Below, piece by piece: positions 25,964 to 35,192 of a stretch of DNA of 64,000 nucleotides; the first letter of the stretch is position 1; every line of letters begins with the position of its first letter. Source of the DNA: Streptomyces hyderabadensis (GTDB taxonomy: Bacteria > Actinomycetota > Actinomycetes > Streptomycetales > Streptomycetaceae); NCBI RefSeq assembly GCF_020404845.1, contig NZ_JAIOJZ010000001.1, forward strand, positions 423,570 through 487,569, written 5' to 3'. Position numbers and translations under genes: made by a program. A model generated the notes under the pieces. That model ran no database searches and had not been told where the DNA came from. It saw only the letters and a list, made by a program, of their open reading frames with translations.

Positions 25964-26539
25964 TCAGACGTTCACGCCGAAGTCCTGGGCGATGCCGCGC
26001 AGGCCGGAGGCGTAGCCCTGGCCGATGGCCCGGAACTTCCACTCGGCGCCGTGGCGGTACAGCTCGCCGAAGACCATGGCGGTCTCCGTGGACGCGTCCT
26101 CGCTCAGGTCGTAGCGGGCGATCTCGGCCTCGCCGGCCTGGTTGACGACGCGGATGAACGCGTTGCGGACCTGGCCGAAGGACTGCTGGCGGTTCTCGGC
26201 GTCGTAGATCGACACCGGGAAGACGATCTTCTCGATGTCGGCGGGGACACCGGCGAGGTTGATCTTGATCTGCTCGTCGTCGCCCTCGCCCTCACCGGTG
26301 AGGTTGTCACCGGTGTGCTCGACCGAGCCGTCCGGGCTCTTCAGGTTGTTGAAGAAGATGAAGTGCGCGTCGCTGGCGACCTTGCCGGCGCTGTTCAGCA
26401 GCAGCGCGCTGGCGTCGAGGTCGAAGTCGGTACCGGTCGTGGTGCGGATGTCCCACCCCAGACCGACGATGACCGCGGTCAGGCCGGGGGCCTCCTTGGT
26501 CAGCGATACGTTGCCGCCCTTGCTGAGGCTGACTCCCAC
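25964..26539 (-). CDS. terD: TerD family calcium-binding stress protein
   Basis: The 191-aa canonical TerD begins [20 protein letters not shown] and has [43 protein letters not shown] and [10 protein letters not shown]. It starts at GTG with GGAGGA directly upstream. The acidic clusters are intact, so it should bind calcium. It is separated from the second terD by 153 bp that include a perfect hairpin, hence the two copies can be expressed at different levels. TAGGAT (26610-26605, minus strand) upstream is a possible -10. Confidence 0.95.
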   Translation of the reverse strand: MGVSLSKGGNVSLTKEAPGLTAVIVGLGWDIRTTTGTDFDLDASALLLNSAGKVASDAHFIFFNNLKSPDGSVEHTGDNLTGEGEGDDEQIKINLAGVPADIEKIVFPVSIYDAENRQQSFGQVRNAFIRVVNQAGEAEIARYDLSEDASTETAMVFGELYRHGAEWKFRAIGQGYASGLRGIAQDFGVNV

Positions 26540-26692
26540 GAGTCCTCCATTGGTGTCCAGGGGCGGGGTGCCCCGTAGTGCGTGGATATCGGATCAACGA
26601 GTCGATCCTAGTGACGGGTTCCCGCCCCCCGCAGTCCCCGGAGCCGACGAATCACGTGGTGTCGCCACGCGCCGCCGGTCCGCGGGCGCCGG

Positions 26693-27148
26693 TCACAGGG
26701 CGTCGAGCGCCTTCACGTACTCGGTCAGGTCACGCGCGTCCGGCAGACCGTTGACCACGGTCCAGCGCACGACGCCCTCCTGGTCGATCACGAAGGTGCC
26801 GCGGACGGCACAACCCTTGTCCTCGTCGAAGACGCCGTAGGCGCGCGAGACGTTGCCGTGCGGCCAGAAGTCGGACAGCAGCGGGTACTCCAGGCCCTCC
26901 TGCTCGGCGAAGACCCGCAGCGTGTGGATGGAGTCGTTGGAGACGGCGAGCACCTGGGTGTTCCGGTCGGAGAACTGCGGCAGGTTGTCCCGCACCTCGC
27001 ACAGCTCACCGGTGCACACGCCGGTGAAGGCGAAGGGGTAGAAGAGCAGCACGACGTTCTTGCCGCGGAACTCGGACAGCCGCACGGTCGCGCCGTGGTT
27101 GTCCTTGAGTTCGAAGTCGGGGGCCTTGTCGCCGACCTGGATCGCCAT
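26693..27148 (-). CDS. Peroxiredoxin (AhpE/PrxQ-like)
   Basis: The 151-aa thioredoxin-fold peroxidase begins [19 protein letters not shown]. The active-site motif is [13 protein letters not shown]: peroxidatic Cys45 with Thr42 and Pro38, and a second Cys50 five residues on, the spacing of the resolving Cys in PrxQ/BCP enzymes, although the surrounding sequence looks AhpE-like. It reduces H2O2 or organic peroxides in the cytosol. ATG 27148 is preceded by AAGGGACGAACGGG. It lies between DUF3052 and terD genes on the same strand, each apparently with its own signals. Confidence 0.92.
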   Translation of the reverse strand: MAIQVGDKAPDFELKDNHGATVRLSEFRGKNVVLLFYPFAFTGVCTGELCEVRDNLPQFSDRNTQVLAVSNDSIHTLRVFAEQEGLEYPLLSDFWPHGNVSRAYGVFDEDKGCAVRGTFVIDQEGVVRWTVVNGLPDARDLTEYVKALDAL

Positions 27149-27220
27149 GTCCCGTTCGTCCCTTCCGCAGGAGTTCTCCGTAAGTGTTTCGCTGGGAACA
27201 CCCTACGCAGGGAAGGTCAC

Positions 27221-27270
27221 GGACCCGCGGACGGGCCGACAGCTGCCCGCTGCCGGTCCGTCCGGGGTCC
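27221..27270 (-). terminator. Terminator after the DUF3052 gene
   Basis: GGACCCGCGGACGG (27221-27234) pairs with CCGTCCGGGGTCC (27258-27270) with one bulged base and a 23-nt loop. It lies 24 bp after the DUF3052 stop in the direction of transcription and upstream of the peroxiredoxin leader. Confidence 0.65.
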
Positions 27271-27293
27271 GGAGTGTCACGGAGCCCGGCGGA

Positions 27294-27731
27294 CTACCGC
27301 TTGGACTTGGCGGCCTTGGGCGTCGCCAGCCGGCTGCCGCTCCAGTCCTTGCCGACGCTGACGCTCTTGGACGCCGTCAGCCCGGCGGTCGTCGAGGCTT
27401 CCGAGATGTCACTGGCCTCGACGTACCCGTCACGGCCGGTCTTCGGCGTGAGAAGGAGGATCGACCCGCCCTCTTCGATGTACGTGGTGGCATCCACCAG
27501 CGCATCCGTCAGGTCGCCGTCGTCGTCACGGAACCACAGCACGACGGCATCGGCCACGTCCTCGTAGTCCTCGTCCACCAGCTCGCCCTCGACGGCGCCC
27601 TCAATGGCCTCGCGGAGCTCCTGGTCGACGTCGTCGTCGTAGCCGATCTCCTGGACCACCTGCCCGGGCTGGAAACCCAGCCTGGCGGCAGGGTTCGTCC
27701 GCTCCTCCGCGTGGTCCGCGGTCGCGCTCAC
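27294..27731 (-). CDS. DUF3052 family protein
   Basis: The 145-aa acidic cytosolic protein starts at GTG 27731, fixed by AGGAGG 6 nt upstream. The core is AARLGFQPGQVVQEIGYDDDVDQ, ADAVVLWFRDDDGDLTDALVDA and GGSILLLTPKTGRDGYVEASDI, the DUF3052 domain found widely in actinobacteria. No catalytic residues are evident; function unknown. It is divergent from aceE. Confidence 0.9.
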   Translation of the reverse strand: MSATADHAEERTNPAARLGFQPGQVVQEIGYDDDVDQELREAIEGAVEGELVDEDYEDVADAVVLWFRDDDGDLTDALVDATTYIEEGGSILLLTPKTGRDGYVEASDISEASTTAGLTASKSVSVGKDWSGSRLATPKAAKSKR

Positions 27732-28167
27732 GGGTTGCCTCCTGATCATGTTTCGGTAGATGTCTTGAGCCACGCGCGTGCGCGAAGCTTGGCCGTAGTC
27801 CACACGGGCGGGACGGATCGCGCAAGTACCCGGCGACTGGGACCGCCGAAACGGTGACGATCCCGGCCGTGTCGCCGCAACTCCAGCCATGCCGTCCAGC
27901 CCGAAGGTGACGTACACCACACCTATCTGCCCCGTTTGCGTATTTGGGAACCATGTGTGGGTACGAGACTCGAATGAACGTGCCCCCGATCCTCACGGGA
28001 GAACCGGTTACCCCACGGTACAGATGACGATCGCCCCCGCGAGGTACACGATGGGGAACCAGCGGGGGAATCGGCGCACACACCCGTAATGGCATCCGAA
28101 ACGGCACCCGGGAAAGGCACCCGGGAAGTCACCCGGAAAAACGGCCCTCCGACAGCGAAGGAACAGC
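27732..28167. other. Gene-free divergent promoter region between DUF3052 and aceE
   Basis: The 436-bp interval has lower GC than its surroundings and no convincing gene. Nearest aceE it has three near-direct repeats of CACCCGG (28106-28137, within GCACCCGGGAAA, GCACCCGGGAAG and TCACCCGGAAAA). A GGGAAC at about 27947-27952 resembles an ECF -35 element. One 66-codon frame (27889-28089) was rejected for atypical codon use. Confidence 0.5.
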
Positions 28168-30924
28168 GTGGCTTCCGCATCCGATCGCAGTGATCGCAGT
28201 CCGATCATCATTGGCGGCCTTCCCAGTCAGGTTCCTGACTTCGACCCCGAGGAAACCCAGGAGTGGCTCGACTCCCTCGACGCCGCCGTCGACGCGCGCG
28301 GCCGGGAGCGGGCCCGTTACCTGATGCTGCGGCTGATCGAGCGGGCCCGCGAGAAGCGCGTGGCCGTGCCCGAGATGCGCAGCACGGACTACGTCAACAC
28401 CATCCCGACCAAGAGCGAGCCGTTCTTCCCCGGCAACGAGGAGATCGAGCGCAAGATCCTCAACGCCACCCGCTGGAACGCCGCGGTGATGGTCTCGCGC
28501 GCGCAGCGGCCCGGTATCGGCGTCGGCGGCCACATCGCGACCTTCGCCTCCTCCGCCTCCCTGTACGACGTGGGCTTCAACCACTTCTTCCGGGGCAAGG
28601 ACGAGGGCGACGGCGGCGACCAGGTCTTCTTCCAGGGGCATGCCTCACCGGGCATCTACGCGCGCGCGTACCTGCTGGACCGGCTCAGCGAGGAGCACCT
28701 CGACGGCTTCCGCCAGGAGAAGTCCAAGGCGCCGCACGCGCTGTCCTCCTACCCGCACCCGCGGTCGATGCCGGACTTCTGGGAGTTCCCGACGGTCTCC
28801 ATGGGCCTCGGTCCGATCGGCGCGATCTTCCAGGCCCGGATGAACCGCTACATGCACGCGCGCGGGATCGCGGACACCTCCAAGTCGCACGTGTGGGCCT
28901 TCCTCGGCGACGGCGAGATGGACGAGCCGGAGTCGCTGGGCCAGTTGTCCATCGCCGCCCGGGAGGGCCTGGACAACCTGACCTTCGTGGTCAACTGCAA
29001 CCTCCAGCGCCTGGACGGCCCGGTACGCGGCAACGGCAAGATCATCCAGGAGCTGGAGTCGGTCTTCCGGGGCGCCGGCTGGAACGTGATCAAGCTGGTC
29101 TGGGACCGCACCTGGGACCCGCTGCTCGCCCAGGACCGCGACGGCGTGCTGGTCAACCGCATGAACACGACCCCGGACGGCCAGTTCCAGACGTACGCCA
29201 CCGAGTCCGGCGCCTACATCCGCGACCACTTCTTCGGCGACGACCACCGGCTGCGCGCGATGGTCGAGAACATGACCGACGACCAGATCCTGCACCTGGG
29301 CCGCGGCGGTCACGACCACCGCAAGATCTACGCGGCGTACAAGGCGGCGCTGGAGCACAAGGGCCAGCCGACGGTGATCCTGGCCAAGACGATCAAGGGC
29401 TGGACACTGGGTCCGAACTTCGAGGGCCGCAACGCCACGCACCAGATGAAGAAGCTGACGGTCGACGACCTCAAGCGCTTCCGCGACCGGCTGCACCTGC
29501 CGATCTCCGACAAGGAGCTGGAGTCCGGCCCGCCGCCGTACTACCACCCGGGCCGGGACACGGAGGAGATGCAGTACATGCACGACCGCCGGCTCGGTCT
29601 CGGCGGGTACGTGCCGACCCGGGTCGTGCGGTCGAAGCCGCTCGCCCTGCCGGACGACAAGACGTACGCGACCGTGAAGAAGGGCTCGGGTCAGCAGTCC
29701 ATCGCGACGACGATGGCCTTTGTGCGGCTCCTGAAGGACCTCATGCGGGACAAGGAGATCGGCAAGCGGTTCGTGCTGATCGCGCCGGACGAGTACCGCA
29801 CCTTCGGCATGGACTCGTTCTTCCCGAGCGCGAAGATCTACAACCCGCTGGGGCAGCAGTACGAGTCCGTGGACCGGGACCTGCTGCTCGCCTACAAGGA
29901 GGCGCCGAACGGGCAGATGCTGCACGACGGCATCTCCGAGGCCGGCTGCACGGCCTCGCTGATCGCGGCGGGCTCGGCGTACGCCACGCACGGCGAGCCG
30001 CTGATCCCGGTGTACGTCTTCTACTCGATGTTCGGTTTCCAGCGCACCGGCGACCAGTTCTGGCAGATGGGCGACCAGCTGGCGCGCGGTTTCGTACTGG
30101 GCGCGACCGCCGGCCGTACGACGCTGACCGGCGAGGGCCTCCAGCACGCGGACGGCCACTCGCAGCTGCTCGCCTCGACCAACCCGGCGTGCGTGGCGTA
30201 CGACCCGGCCTTCGGCTTCGAGATCGCGCACATCGTCAAGGACGGCCTGCGGCGGATGTACGGCGGGGACGAGCAGCACCCGCACGGCGAGGACGTCTTC
30301 TACTACCTCACCGTCTACAACGAGCCCATCCGGCACCCGGCCGAGCCGGAGAACGTGGACGTCGAGGGCATCCTCAAGGGCGTGTACCGCTTCAGCGAGG
30401 GCACCGGCGGCTCGATCCCGGCGCAGATCATGGCGTCCGGGGTCGCGGTGCCGTGGGCCGTCGAGGCACAGCGCATCCTCGCCGAGGAGTGGAACGTGCG
30501 GGCCGACGTCTGGTCGGCGACCTCGTGGAACGAGCTGCGGCGCGAGGCCGTGGCCTGCGAGGAGCACAACCTGCTGCATCCCGAGGAGGAGCAGCAGGTG
30601 CCCTACGTGACGCGGAAGCTGGCGGGTGCGCAGGGGCCGTTCGTGGCGGTGTCCGACTGGATGCGGTCGGTGCCGGACCAGATCGCGCGGTGGGTGCCGG
30701 GGACGTACCAGTCGCTGGGCGCGGACGGCTGGGGTTTCGCGGACACGCGCGGGGCGGCGCGGCGGTTCTTCCACATCGACGCGGAGTCGATCGTGGTGGG
30801 CGTGCTGAGCGAGCTGGCGCGGGAGGGGAAGGTCGACCGGTCGGTGCTGAAGCAGGCGATCGACCGGTACCGGCTGCTCGACGTGGCGGCGGCGGACCCG
30901 GGCGTGGCCGGCGGGGACGCGTAG
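28168..30924 (+). CDS. aceE: Pyruvate dehydrogenase E1 component, homodimeric type
   Basis: The 918-aa product starts at GTG 28168 with GAAGGA 7 nt upstream. It matches the single-chain AceE of pyruvate dehydrogenase complexes: TPP/Mg2+ motif [16 protein letters not shown] ending [37 protein letters not shown], and a C-terminal transketolase-like domain. It decarboxylates pyruvate and acetylates the lipoyl domain of E2. No E2 (dihydrolipoamide acyltransferase) or E3 gene lies beside it, so it must use a subunit encoded elsewhere. Two strong hairpins follow the stop. Confidence 0.97.
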   Translation: MASASDRSDRSPIIIGGLPSQVPDFDPEETQEWLDSLDAAVDARGRERARYLMLRLIERAREKRVAVPEMRSTDYVNTIPTKSEPFFPGNEEIERKILNATRWNAAVMVSRAQRPGIGVGGHIATFASSASLYDVGFNHFFRGKDEGDGGDQVFFQGHASPGIYARAYLLDRLSEEHLDGFRQEKSKAPHALSSYPHPRSMPDFWEFPTVSMGLGPIGAIFQARMNRYMHARGIADTSKSHVWAFLGDGEMDEPESLGQLSIAAREGLDNLTFVVNCNLQRLDGPVRGNGKIIQELESVFRGAGWNVIKLVWDRTWDPLLAQDRDGVLVNRMNTTPDGQFQTYATESGAYIRDHFFGDDHRLRAMVENMTDDQILHLGRGGHDHRKIYAAYKAALEHKGQPTVILAKTIKGWTLGPNFEGRNATHQMKKLTVDDLKRFRDRLHLPISDKELESGPPPYYHPGRDTEEMQYMHDRRLGLGGYVPTRVVRSKPLALPDDKTYATVKKGSGQQSIATTMAFVRLLKDLMRDKEIGKRFVLIAPDEYRTFGMDSFFPSAKIYNPLGQQYESVDRDLLLAYKEAPNGQMLHDGISEAGCTASLIAAGSAYATHGEPLIPVYVFYSMFGFQRTGDQFWQMGDQLARGFVLGATAGRTTLTGEGLQHADGHSQLLASTNPACVAYDPAFGFEIAHIVKDGLRRMYGGDEQHPHGEDVFYYLTVYNEPIRHPAEPENVDVEGILKGVYRFSEGTGGSIPAQIMASGVAVPWAVEAQRILAEEWNVRADVWSATSWNELRREAVACEEHNLLHPEEEQQVPYVTRKLAGAQGPFVAVSDWMRSVPDQIARWVPGTYQSLGADGWGFADTRGAARRFFHIDAESIVVGVLSELAREGKVDRSVLKQAIDRYRLLDVAAADPGVAGGDA

Positions 30925-30965
30925 GGCCGGACACCGGCCGGTGCGCGCAGGGCGATGCGCGTAAA

Positions 30966-30991
30966 GCCCGGACACCGGCCGGTGTCCGGGC
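30966..30991 (+). terminator. First aceE terminator hairpin
   Basis: GCCCGGACACCGG followed at once by CCGGTGTCCGGGC is a perfect 26-bp palindrome, 41 bp after the aceE stop. A partial copy of the same sequence (GCCGGACACCGGCCGGTG) lies at 30927-30944. Confidence 0.8.
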
Positions 30992-30992
30992 G

Positions 30993-31042
30993 GCGGCGAC
31001 GCCCTGCCGCGGCTGGAACATGCCGGGGCAGGGCGTCGCCGC
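30993..31042 (+). terminator. Second aceE terminator hairpin
   Basis: GCGGCGACGCCCTGCC (30993-31008) and GGCAGGGCGTCGCCGC (31027-31042) form a perfect 16-bp stem with an 18-nt loop, directly after the first hairpin. Confidence 0.8.
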
Positions 31043-31381
31043 TCCGTCGAGCCGGATCGGTCCCAGGAGTGTGCCGACGCCTCCGTCGACGCGGGGCCGC
31101 GCGGTCCGGCCCGGTCCATGACCTCGTCCGGCCATGTGAGCGGGGGTGCCTGCGCGCTTCCCGTCCGAAGCCCGCCGCCATCAACTCCCGGAACTCCTCG
31201 TGGGGTTCGGGTACCCGCGTGCGGCGTCTCATGCCTGGCACCCGGCCAATTCGCGCCGCTTCGAACGTGCTGCCTGCGCGCCGCCCCCCTCCGGCAGCGC
31301 GCCGCAGCCTCGCGCCCTCCGTGCCCTGCGGAGGACTTGACCCACTGTGACCTGCGGGGTCGGGCGGAGGGGAAGGGTTCG
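31043..31381. other. Gene-free stretch between aceE and the MFS exporter
   Basis: About 340 bp without a supported gene. A minus-strand frame starting at 31241 (MPGMRRRTRVPEPHEEFREL) looks briefly protein-like but continues into the aceE terminators and 3' end out of frame, so it may be a decayed gene start. Nothing else was recognised. Confidence 0.4.
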
Positions 31382-31422
31382 CGGCCCTGTCACCCTGATG
31401 GACGAACCGGGTGGCAGGGCCG
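31382..31422 (-). terminator. Terminator of the MFS exporter gene
   Basis: CGGCCCTGTCACCC (31382-31395) pairs with GGGTGGCAGGGCCG (31409-31422), 14 bp with a single G-U pair and a 13-nt loop. It begins 20 bp after the minus-strand stop at 31443. Confidence 0.75.
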
Positions 31423-31442
31423 GGGGACCTCGCGGGCGTGGC

Positions 31443-33053
31443 TCAGATGTGGCCCACGCCCGCGCCCGCCTCCGCGTTCTCACCGCGCTTGGTGAGGAAG
31501 GCGACGCACACCGCCACGACCGCGACCCCGGCGGCCACCAGCGAGGCCAGGCTCATGCCGGAGATGAAGGTGTCGTGGGCGACGTCGGTGATCTTCCCGG
31601 CGACCTCGGCCGGGGTGCCCGGGGGCACCGGCGGGACGCCGACCCGGACCGCCTCGGAGGCCTGGTGCGCCTGTTCCGGCGTCAGCTCGGGGAGTCCCGC
31701 GTCCGTCCAGTTGCCGGCCAGGTCGCTGTCGACCTTGGAGGCCATCACGGCGCCCAGCACGGCCGTGCCGAGGCTGCCGCCGATCTGCATCGCCGCCTGC
31801 TGGAGGCCGCCCGCGACGCCCGACAGCTCCATGGGCGCGTTGCCGACGATGACCTCGGTGGCGCCGACCATGACGGGCGCGAGGCCGAGGCCCAGCAGGG
31901 CGAACCAGAGCGACATCAGGGCGCTGCCGGTGCCCGTGTCCAGCGTGGAGATGCCGAACATGGCGATCGCGGTGAACGCCATGCCGCCGGCCAGCGGGAT
32001 GCGCGGACCGACCTTGGTGATCATCGCGCCGGCCAGCGGCGAGGCGACGATCATCATGCCGGTGAGCGGCAGCAGGTGCAGACCGGCGTCGACGGGGCTC
32101 ATGCCGTGGACGTTCTGCAGGTAGAAGGTGACGAAGAACAGACCGCCCATGAAGGCGATGGCCATCAGCACCATCAGGACCACACCGGCCGACAGCGGCA
32201 CCGAGCGGAACATCGCCAGCGGGATCAGCGGCTCCCGCACCTTGGTCTCCCAGACCGAGAACAGGGCGAAGCCCACCACCGAACCGCCGATGTACAGCCA
32301 GGTCTGACCGGAGCCCCAGCCCCACTCGGGCGCCTTGATCAGGGCCCAGACGAGGGCGAACATCGAAGCCGACAGCAGCACGATGCCGAGGACGTCGAAG
32401 GAGCGCGGCGCGTTCTCGGCCCGGTGGTCCAGCAGGATCATGACGCCGAGCACGACGGCGACGACGCCCACGGGCACGTTGATGAAGAACACCGACTGCC
32501 AGTTGACGTGCTCGACCAGCACACCGCCGAGGATCGGGCCGCCCGCGGTGGAGGCGCCGATGACCATGCCCCAGATGCCGATCGCCATGTTGAGCTTCTC
32601 GGCCGGGAAGGTGGCCCGCAGCAGGCCGAGCGCGGCCGGCATCAGCAGCGCGCCGAACAGGCCCTGGAAGACCCGGAAGACGATGACCGCCGCGATGCTG
32701 CCGGACAGTCCGATGGCGCCGGAGGAGGCGGCGAAGCCCGCCACGCCGATCAGGAAGGTCTGCCGGTGGCCGAAGCGGTCACCGAGCTTGCCCGCGGTGA
32801 TCAGGGCGACCGCGAGGGCGAGGAAGTAGGCGTTGGTGATCCACTGGACGTCCGCGAGGCTGGCGTCCAGGTCGTCCTGGATGGCCGGGTTGGCGATCGC
32901 CACGATGGTGCCGTCCAGGGCCACCATCATGACCCCGACCGCGACGGTGACGAGGGTGACCCACGGATGGCCGCGCCATCCCTTGGCGGGCGCCGAACCC
33001 GCCGGGGTGCCGTCACCCGGTCCCGGCTTGTCGAGGGTGGTCTGACTAGTCAT
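31443..33053 (-). CDS. MFS drug exporter, DHA2/EmrB-QacA type (14 TM)
   Basis: The 536-aa protein has about 14 hydrophobic helices, the DHA2 motif ALDGTIVAIANPAIQDDL in helix 1, motif A GKLGDRFGHRQ and motif C-like GIWGMVIGASTAGGPILGG. It should expel cationic or lipophilic drugs with proton antiport. ATG 33053 lies 7 nt after TAGCCT (33066-33061, minus strand), with TTGTCA 18 nt further up, so the message is probably leaderless. It is divergent from a TetR gene across an operator-bearing 114-bp interval, the usual repressor/efflux pair. Confidence 0.93.
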   Translation of the reverse strand: MTSQTTLDKPGPGDGTPAGSAPAKGWRGHPWVTLVTVAVGVMMVALDGTIVAIANPAIQDDLDASLADVQWITNAYFLALAVALITAGKLGDRFGHRQTFLIGVAGFAASSGAIGLSGSIAAVIVFRVFQGLFGALLMPAALGLLRATFPAEKLNMAIGIWGMVIGASTAGGPILGGVLVEHVNWQSVFFINVPVGVVAVVLGVMILLDHRAENAPRSFDVLGIVLLSASMFALVWALIKAPEWGWGSGQTWLYIGGSVVGFALFSVWETKVREPLIPLAMFRSVPLSAGVVLMVLMAIAFMGGLFFVTFYLQNVHGMSPVDAGLHLLPLTGMMIVASPLAGAMITKVGPRIPLAGGMAFTAIAMFGISTLDTGTGSALMSLWFALLGLGLAPVMVGATEVIVGNAPMELSGVAGGLQQAAMQIGGSLGTAVLGAVMASKVDSDLAGNWTDAGLPELTPEQAHQASEAVRVGVPPVPPGTPAEVAGKITDVAHDTFISGMSLASLVAAGVAVVAVCVAFLTKRGENAEAGAGVGHI

Positions 33054-33102
33054 ACCGCCGAGGCTAATGACAGCCTCTGACAGTTGACAAACCAATTCAC
33101 GA

Positions 33103-33115
33103 GTCAGTAACTGAC
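33103..33115. promoter_or_regulatory. Candidate TetR operator in the exporter/TetR interval
   Basis: GTCAGTAACTGAC is a perfect 6-1-6 palindrome located between the divergent MFS and TetR genes. It lies next to TTGACA (33084-33089, plus) and TTGTCA (minus), so a bound dimer could block both promoters. Assignment to the adjacent TetR is by position. Confidence 0.6.
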
Positions 33116-33167
33116 ATGTCATTCCCATATAGCCTGAACAGGGGAAACCGCTCGAAGGAGACGACTT

Positions 33168-33851
33168 TTGAAGGTGGCCGGCACATCGGCGCCGCCGGAG
33201 ACCGCGCCCGCGGCCTCCCGCCCCGGGCTGCGCGAACTCAAGAAGCAGCGCACCCGGGACCTGCTGCTGCGCTCCGCCCTCGAACTGTTCACCGAGCGCG
33301 GTTACGAGGAGACGACCGTCGACGACATCGCCGAGGCCGCCGACGTCTCGCAGCGGACCTTCTTCCGTTACTTCGCCTCCAAGGAGGAGGCGGCGTTCTT
33401 CGTGTCGCGGCTCGCGGAGTCCCGCTTCGTCGAGGCCGTGCACGCCCGGCCGCCCGGGGAGGCGCCCCTGGACGCGCTGCGCCTGGCCCTCGCGGAGAGC
33501 TGGGACACCATCGGCGAGGCGGTCGAGCAGGTGGTCCCGCTCGAACTGCACATGCGTTTCTACCGGGTGATCGAGTCGACGCCCGCGCTGCTCGCCGCCC
33601 ATCTGCGGCGCGCCACGGAGCTGGAGGAGGAGATCGCCCGCGTCGTCGCCGGCCGCGAGGGCCTGGACATCGACCGGGACCCGCGGCCCCGCGTGGTCGT
33701 GGCCGTCTTCGGAGCGGTGATGCGGGTGACCGAACGCATCTGGTCGGCGCGCGACGACGCCGGTCTGGCGGCGCTGCGGGATCTGACGGCCACTTACCTC
33801 GATCAGGTGACGCCCGCGCTCACCGGGGACTGGCGCGGCCCCGAAACGTGA
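33168..33851 (+). CDS. TetR family transcriptional repressor
   Basis: The 227-aa product starts at TTG with GAAGGAG 7 nt upstream. The N-terminal helix-turn-helix is typical: LKKQRTRDLLLRSALELF then TTVDDIAEAADVSQRTFFRYFASKEE. The C-terminal ligand domain is the divergent type common in mycofactocin-like/MFS regulators. It is divergent from the DHA2 exporter, which it most likely represses until a drug or metabolite binds. Confidence 0.93.
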   Translation: MKVAGTSAPPETAPAASRPGLRELKKQRTRDLLLRSALELFTERGYEETTVDDIAEAADVSQRTFFRYFASKEEAAFFVSRLAESRFVEAVHARPPGEAPLDALRLALAESWDTIGEAVEQVVPLELHMRFYRVIESTPALLAAHLRRATELEEEIARVVAGREGLDIDRDPRPRVVVAVFGAVMRVTERIWSARDDAGLAALRDLTATYLDQVTPALTGDWRGPET

Positions 33852-33905
33852 TCCGTGTCACTGGATTCACGCGAGACCGGCCCGTTCTCCTAGTGTGTCC
33901 TCCCA

Positions 33906-35126
33906 GTGACTTCCTTCGACACCTCCCCGCAGCTGAACGTCTGGCGCGCCCTGCTCGCCCTGGCCGTGGTGTTCGTGATGCTGGCGACCACCGGCTGGAC
34001 CGCCCTGCGCAACCAGCGGGGCCCCACGGCCCTCGAAGCGTCGGTCACGGCCTGGGAGCACGGCCGGATCGACGGGCGGCGGCTGCCCGACGCCCAGGCG
34101 GCACCCGCCCGGCTGGCCCGCTTCTTCGCCTCGCTCACCGCATGGCAGCGCACCAGCCTGGCCCACCGGTATCCCCTGGCCGTCGGCAACATGAACGGTG
34201 CCCCCGTCCAACTGCGCTACCTCGCCAACCGCTCCGCGCTGCAGGAGGCGCGGTCGGTGGAGCGCGCCCGCATGCACGACAAGCGCCTGTCCCCCGCCGG
34301 ACAGCGCGAGGCCGGCCGCCGGATGCGCAACTACGAGTCCCTGCTCGACCCGGGCCGGCACATCCTCGCCTTCGACCCGGCGGGCTCGGGCCGGGTCGCC
34401 GAGGTGTTCGGCAACCTGAACCGCGCCGACCGGGTGTCCGTCGTCGTGCCCGGCGTCGACACCGAACTGCTCACCTTCCAGCGCACCGACCGCAAGAAGT
34501 ACGCGGCGCCGGCCGGCATGGCCAAGTCGCTGTACGCGGCCGAGCGCGCGGCGAGCCCCGGTACCGACACGGCCGTGATCGCCTGGGCCGACTACACCTC
34601 CCCCAGCGGCCTCGGCATGGAGGCGGCCACCGCGAACCGCGCCGAGCACGGGGCCGTGCGGCTGAACGCGCTGCTGCGGGCGCTGCCCGGCCGGTCCCCG
34701 GTCTCCCTCTTCTGCCACAGCTACGGCTCGGTGGTGTGCGGTCTGGCCGCCGACACGCTGCCCGGCCGGGTGAGCGACATAGCGGTGGCCGGCAGCCCCG
34801 GCATGCGTGCCGAGAACGCCTCCCACCTGGACACCTCCGCCCGCGTGTGGGCGATGCGGGACGCCGACGACTGGATCCAGGACGTGCCGTACCTGGAGGT
34901 CGGCGGCCTCGGGCACGGCGCCGACCCGGTGTCCGCCGGCTTCGGGGCGCGGGTGCTCTCCGCGCGGGACGCCCGCGGGCACAGCGGCTACTTCGTGCCG
35001 GGCACGGACAGCCTGCGGAACTTCGCGGGGATCGGGGTTGGCGCATACCGCACGGTCGCCTGCGCCGACGAAGACGACACATGCCGGGCGGGTTTGTCCG
35101 CGGCGACGACGGCCGGACGCGCGTAG
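33906..35126 (+). CDS. Alpha/beta hydrolase, DUF1023 type, membrane-anchored
   Basis: The 406-aa product has an N-terminal helix (about 16-32) and an extracytoplasmic DUF1023 hydrolase domain. The nucleophile elbow is FCHSYGSVVCG with Ser272; downstream are AVAGSPGM and a GHSGYF His motif near residue 360. The RADRVSVVVPGVDTELLTF segment forms the oxyanion strand. The substrate is unknown. GTG 33906 has no Shine-Dalgarno; TAGTGT (33891-33896) ends 9 nt upstream, so the leader is very short or absent. Confidence 0.88.
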   Translation: MTSFDTSPQLNVWRALLALAVVFVMLATTGWTALRNQRGPTALEASVTAWEHGRIDGRRLPDAQAAPARLARFFASLTAWQRTSLAHRYPLAVGNMNGAPVQLRYLANRSALQEARSVERARMHDKRLSPAGQREAGRRMRNYESLLDPGRHILAFDPAGSGRVAEVFGNLNRADRVSVVVPGVDTELLTFQRTDRKKYAAPAGMAKSLYAAERAASPGTDTAVIAWADYTSPSGLGMEAATANRAEHGAVRLNALLRALPGRSPVSLFCHSYGSVVCGLAADTLPGRVSDIAVAGSPGMRAENASHLDTSARVWAMRDADDWIQDVPYLEVGGLGHGADPVSAGFGARVLSARDARGHSGYFVPGTDSLRNFAGIGVGAYRTVACADEDDTCRAGLSAATTAGRA

Positions 35127-35192
35127 AGGCGCAGAAACTCCGGTTTGCACGGGGAGGGGACGGGAAGGCTCGTGCCGCATACGATGAGCCGC

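Noticed and set aside
27889..28089. 66-codon frame in the gap before aceE
   Set aside because: No ribosome binding site, lower third-position GC and no recognisable family; the region reads better as promoter DNA.
28645..31119. 824-codon frame antisense to aceE
   Set aside because: aceE is unmistakable on the plus strand; the antisense translation has no domain motifs.
31140..31241. Short minus-strand peptide starting MPGMRRRTRVPEPHEEF
   Set aside because: Brief protein-like look, but the frame runs through the aceE terminators and no family was recognised; kept only as a note in the gene-free entry.
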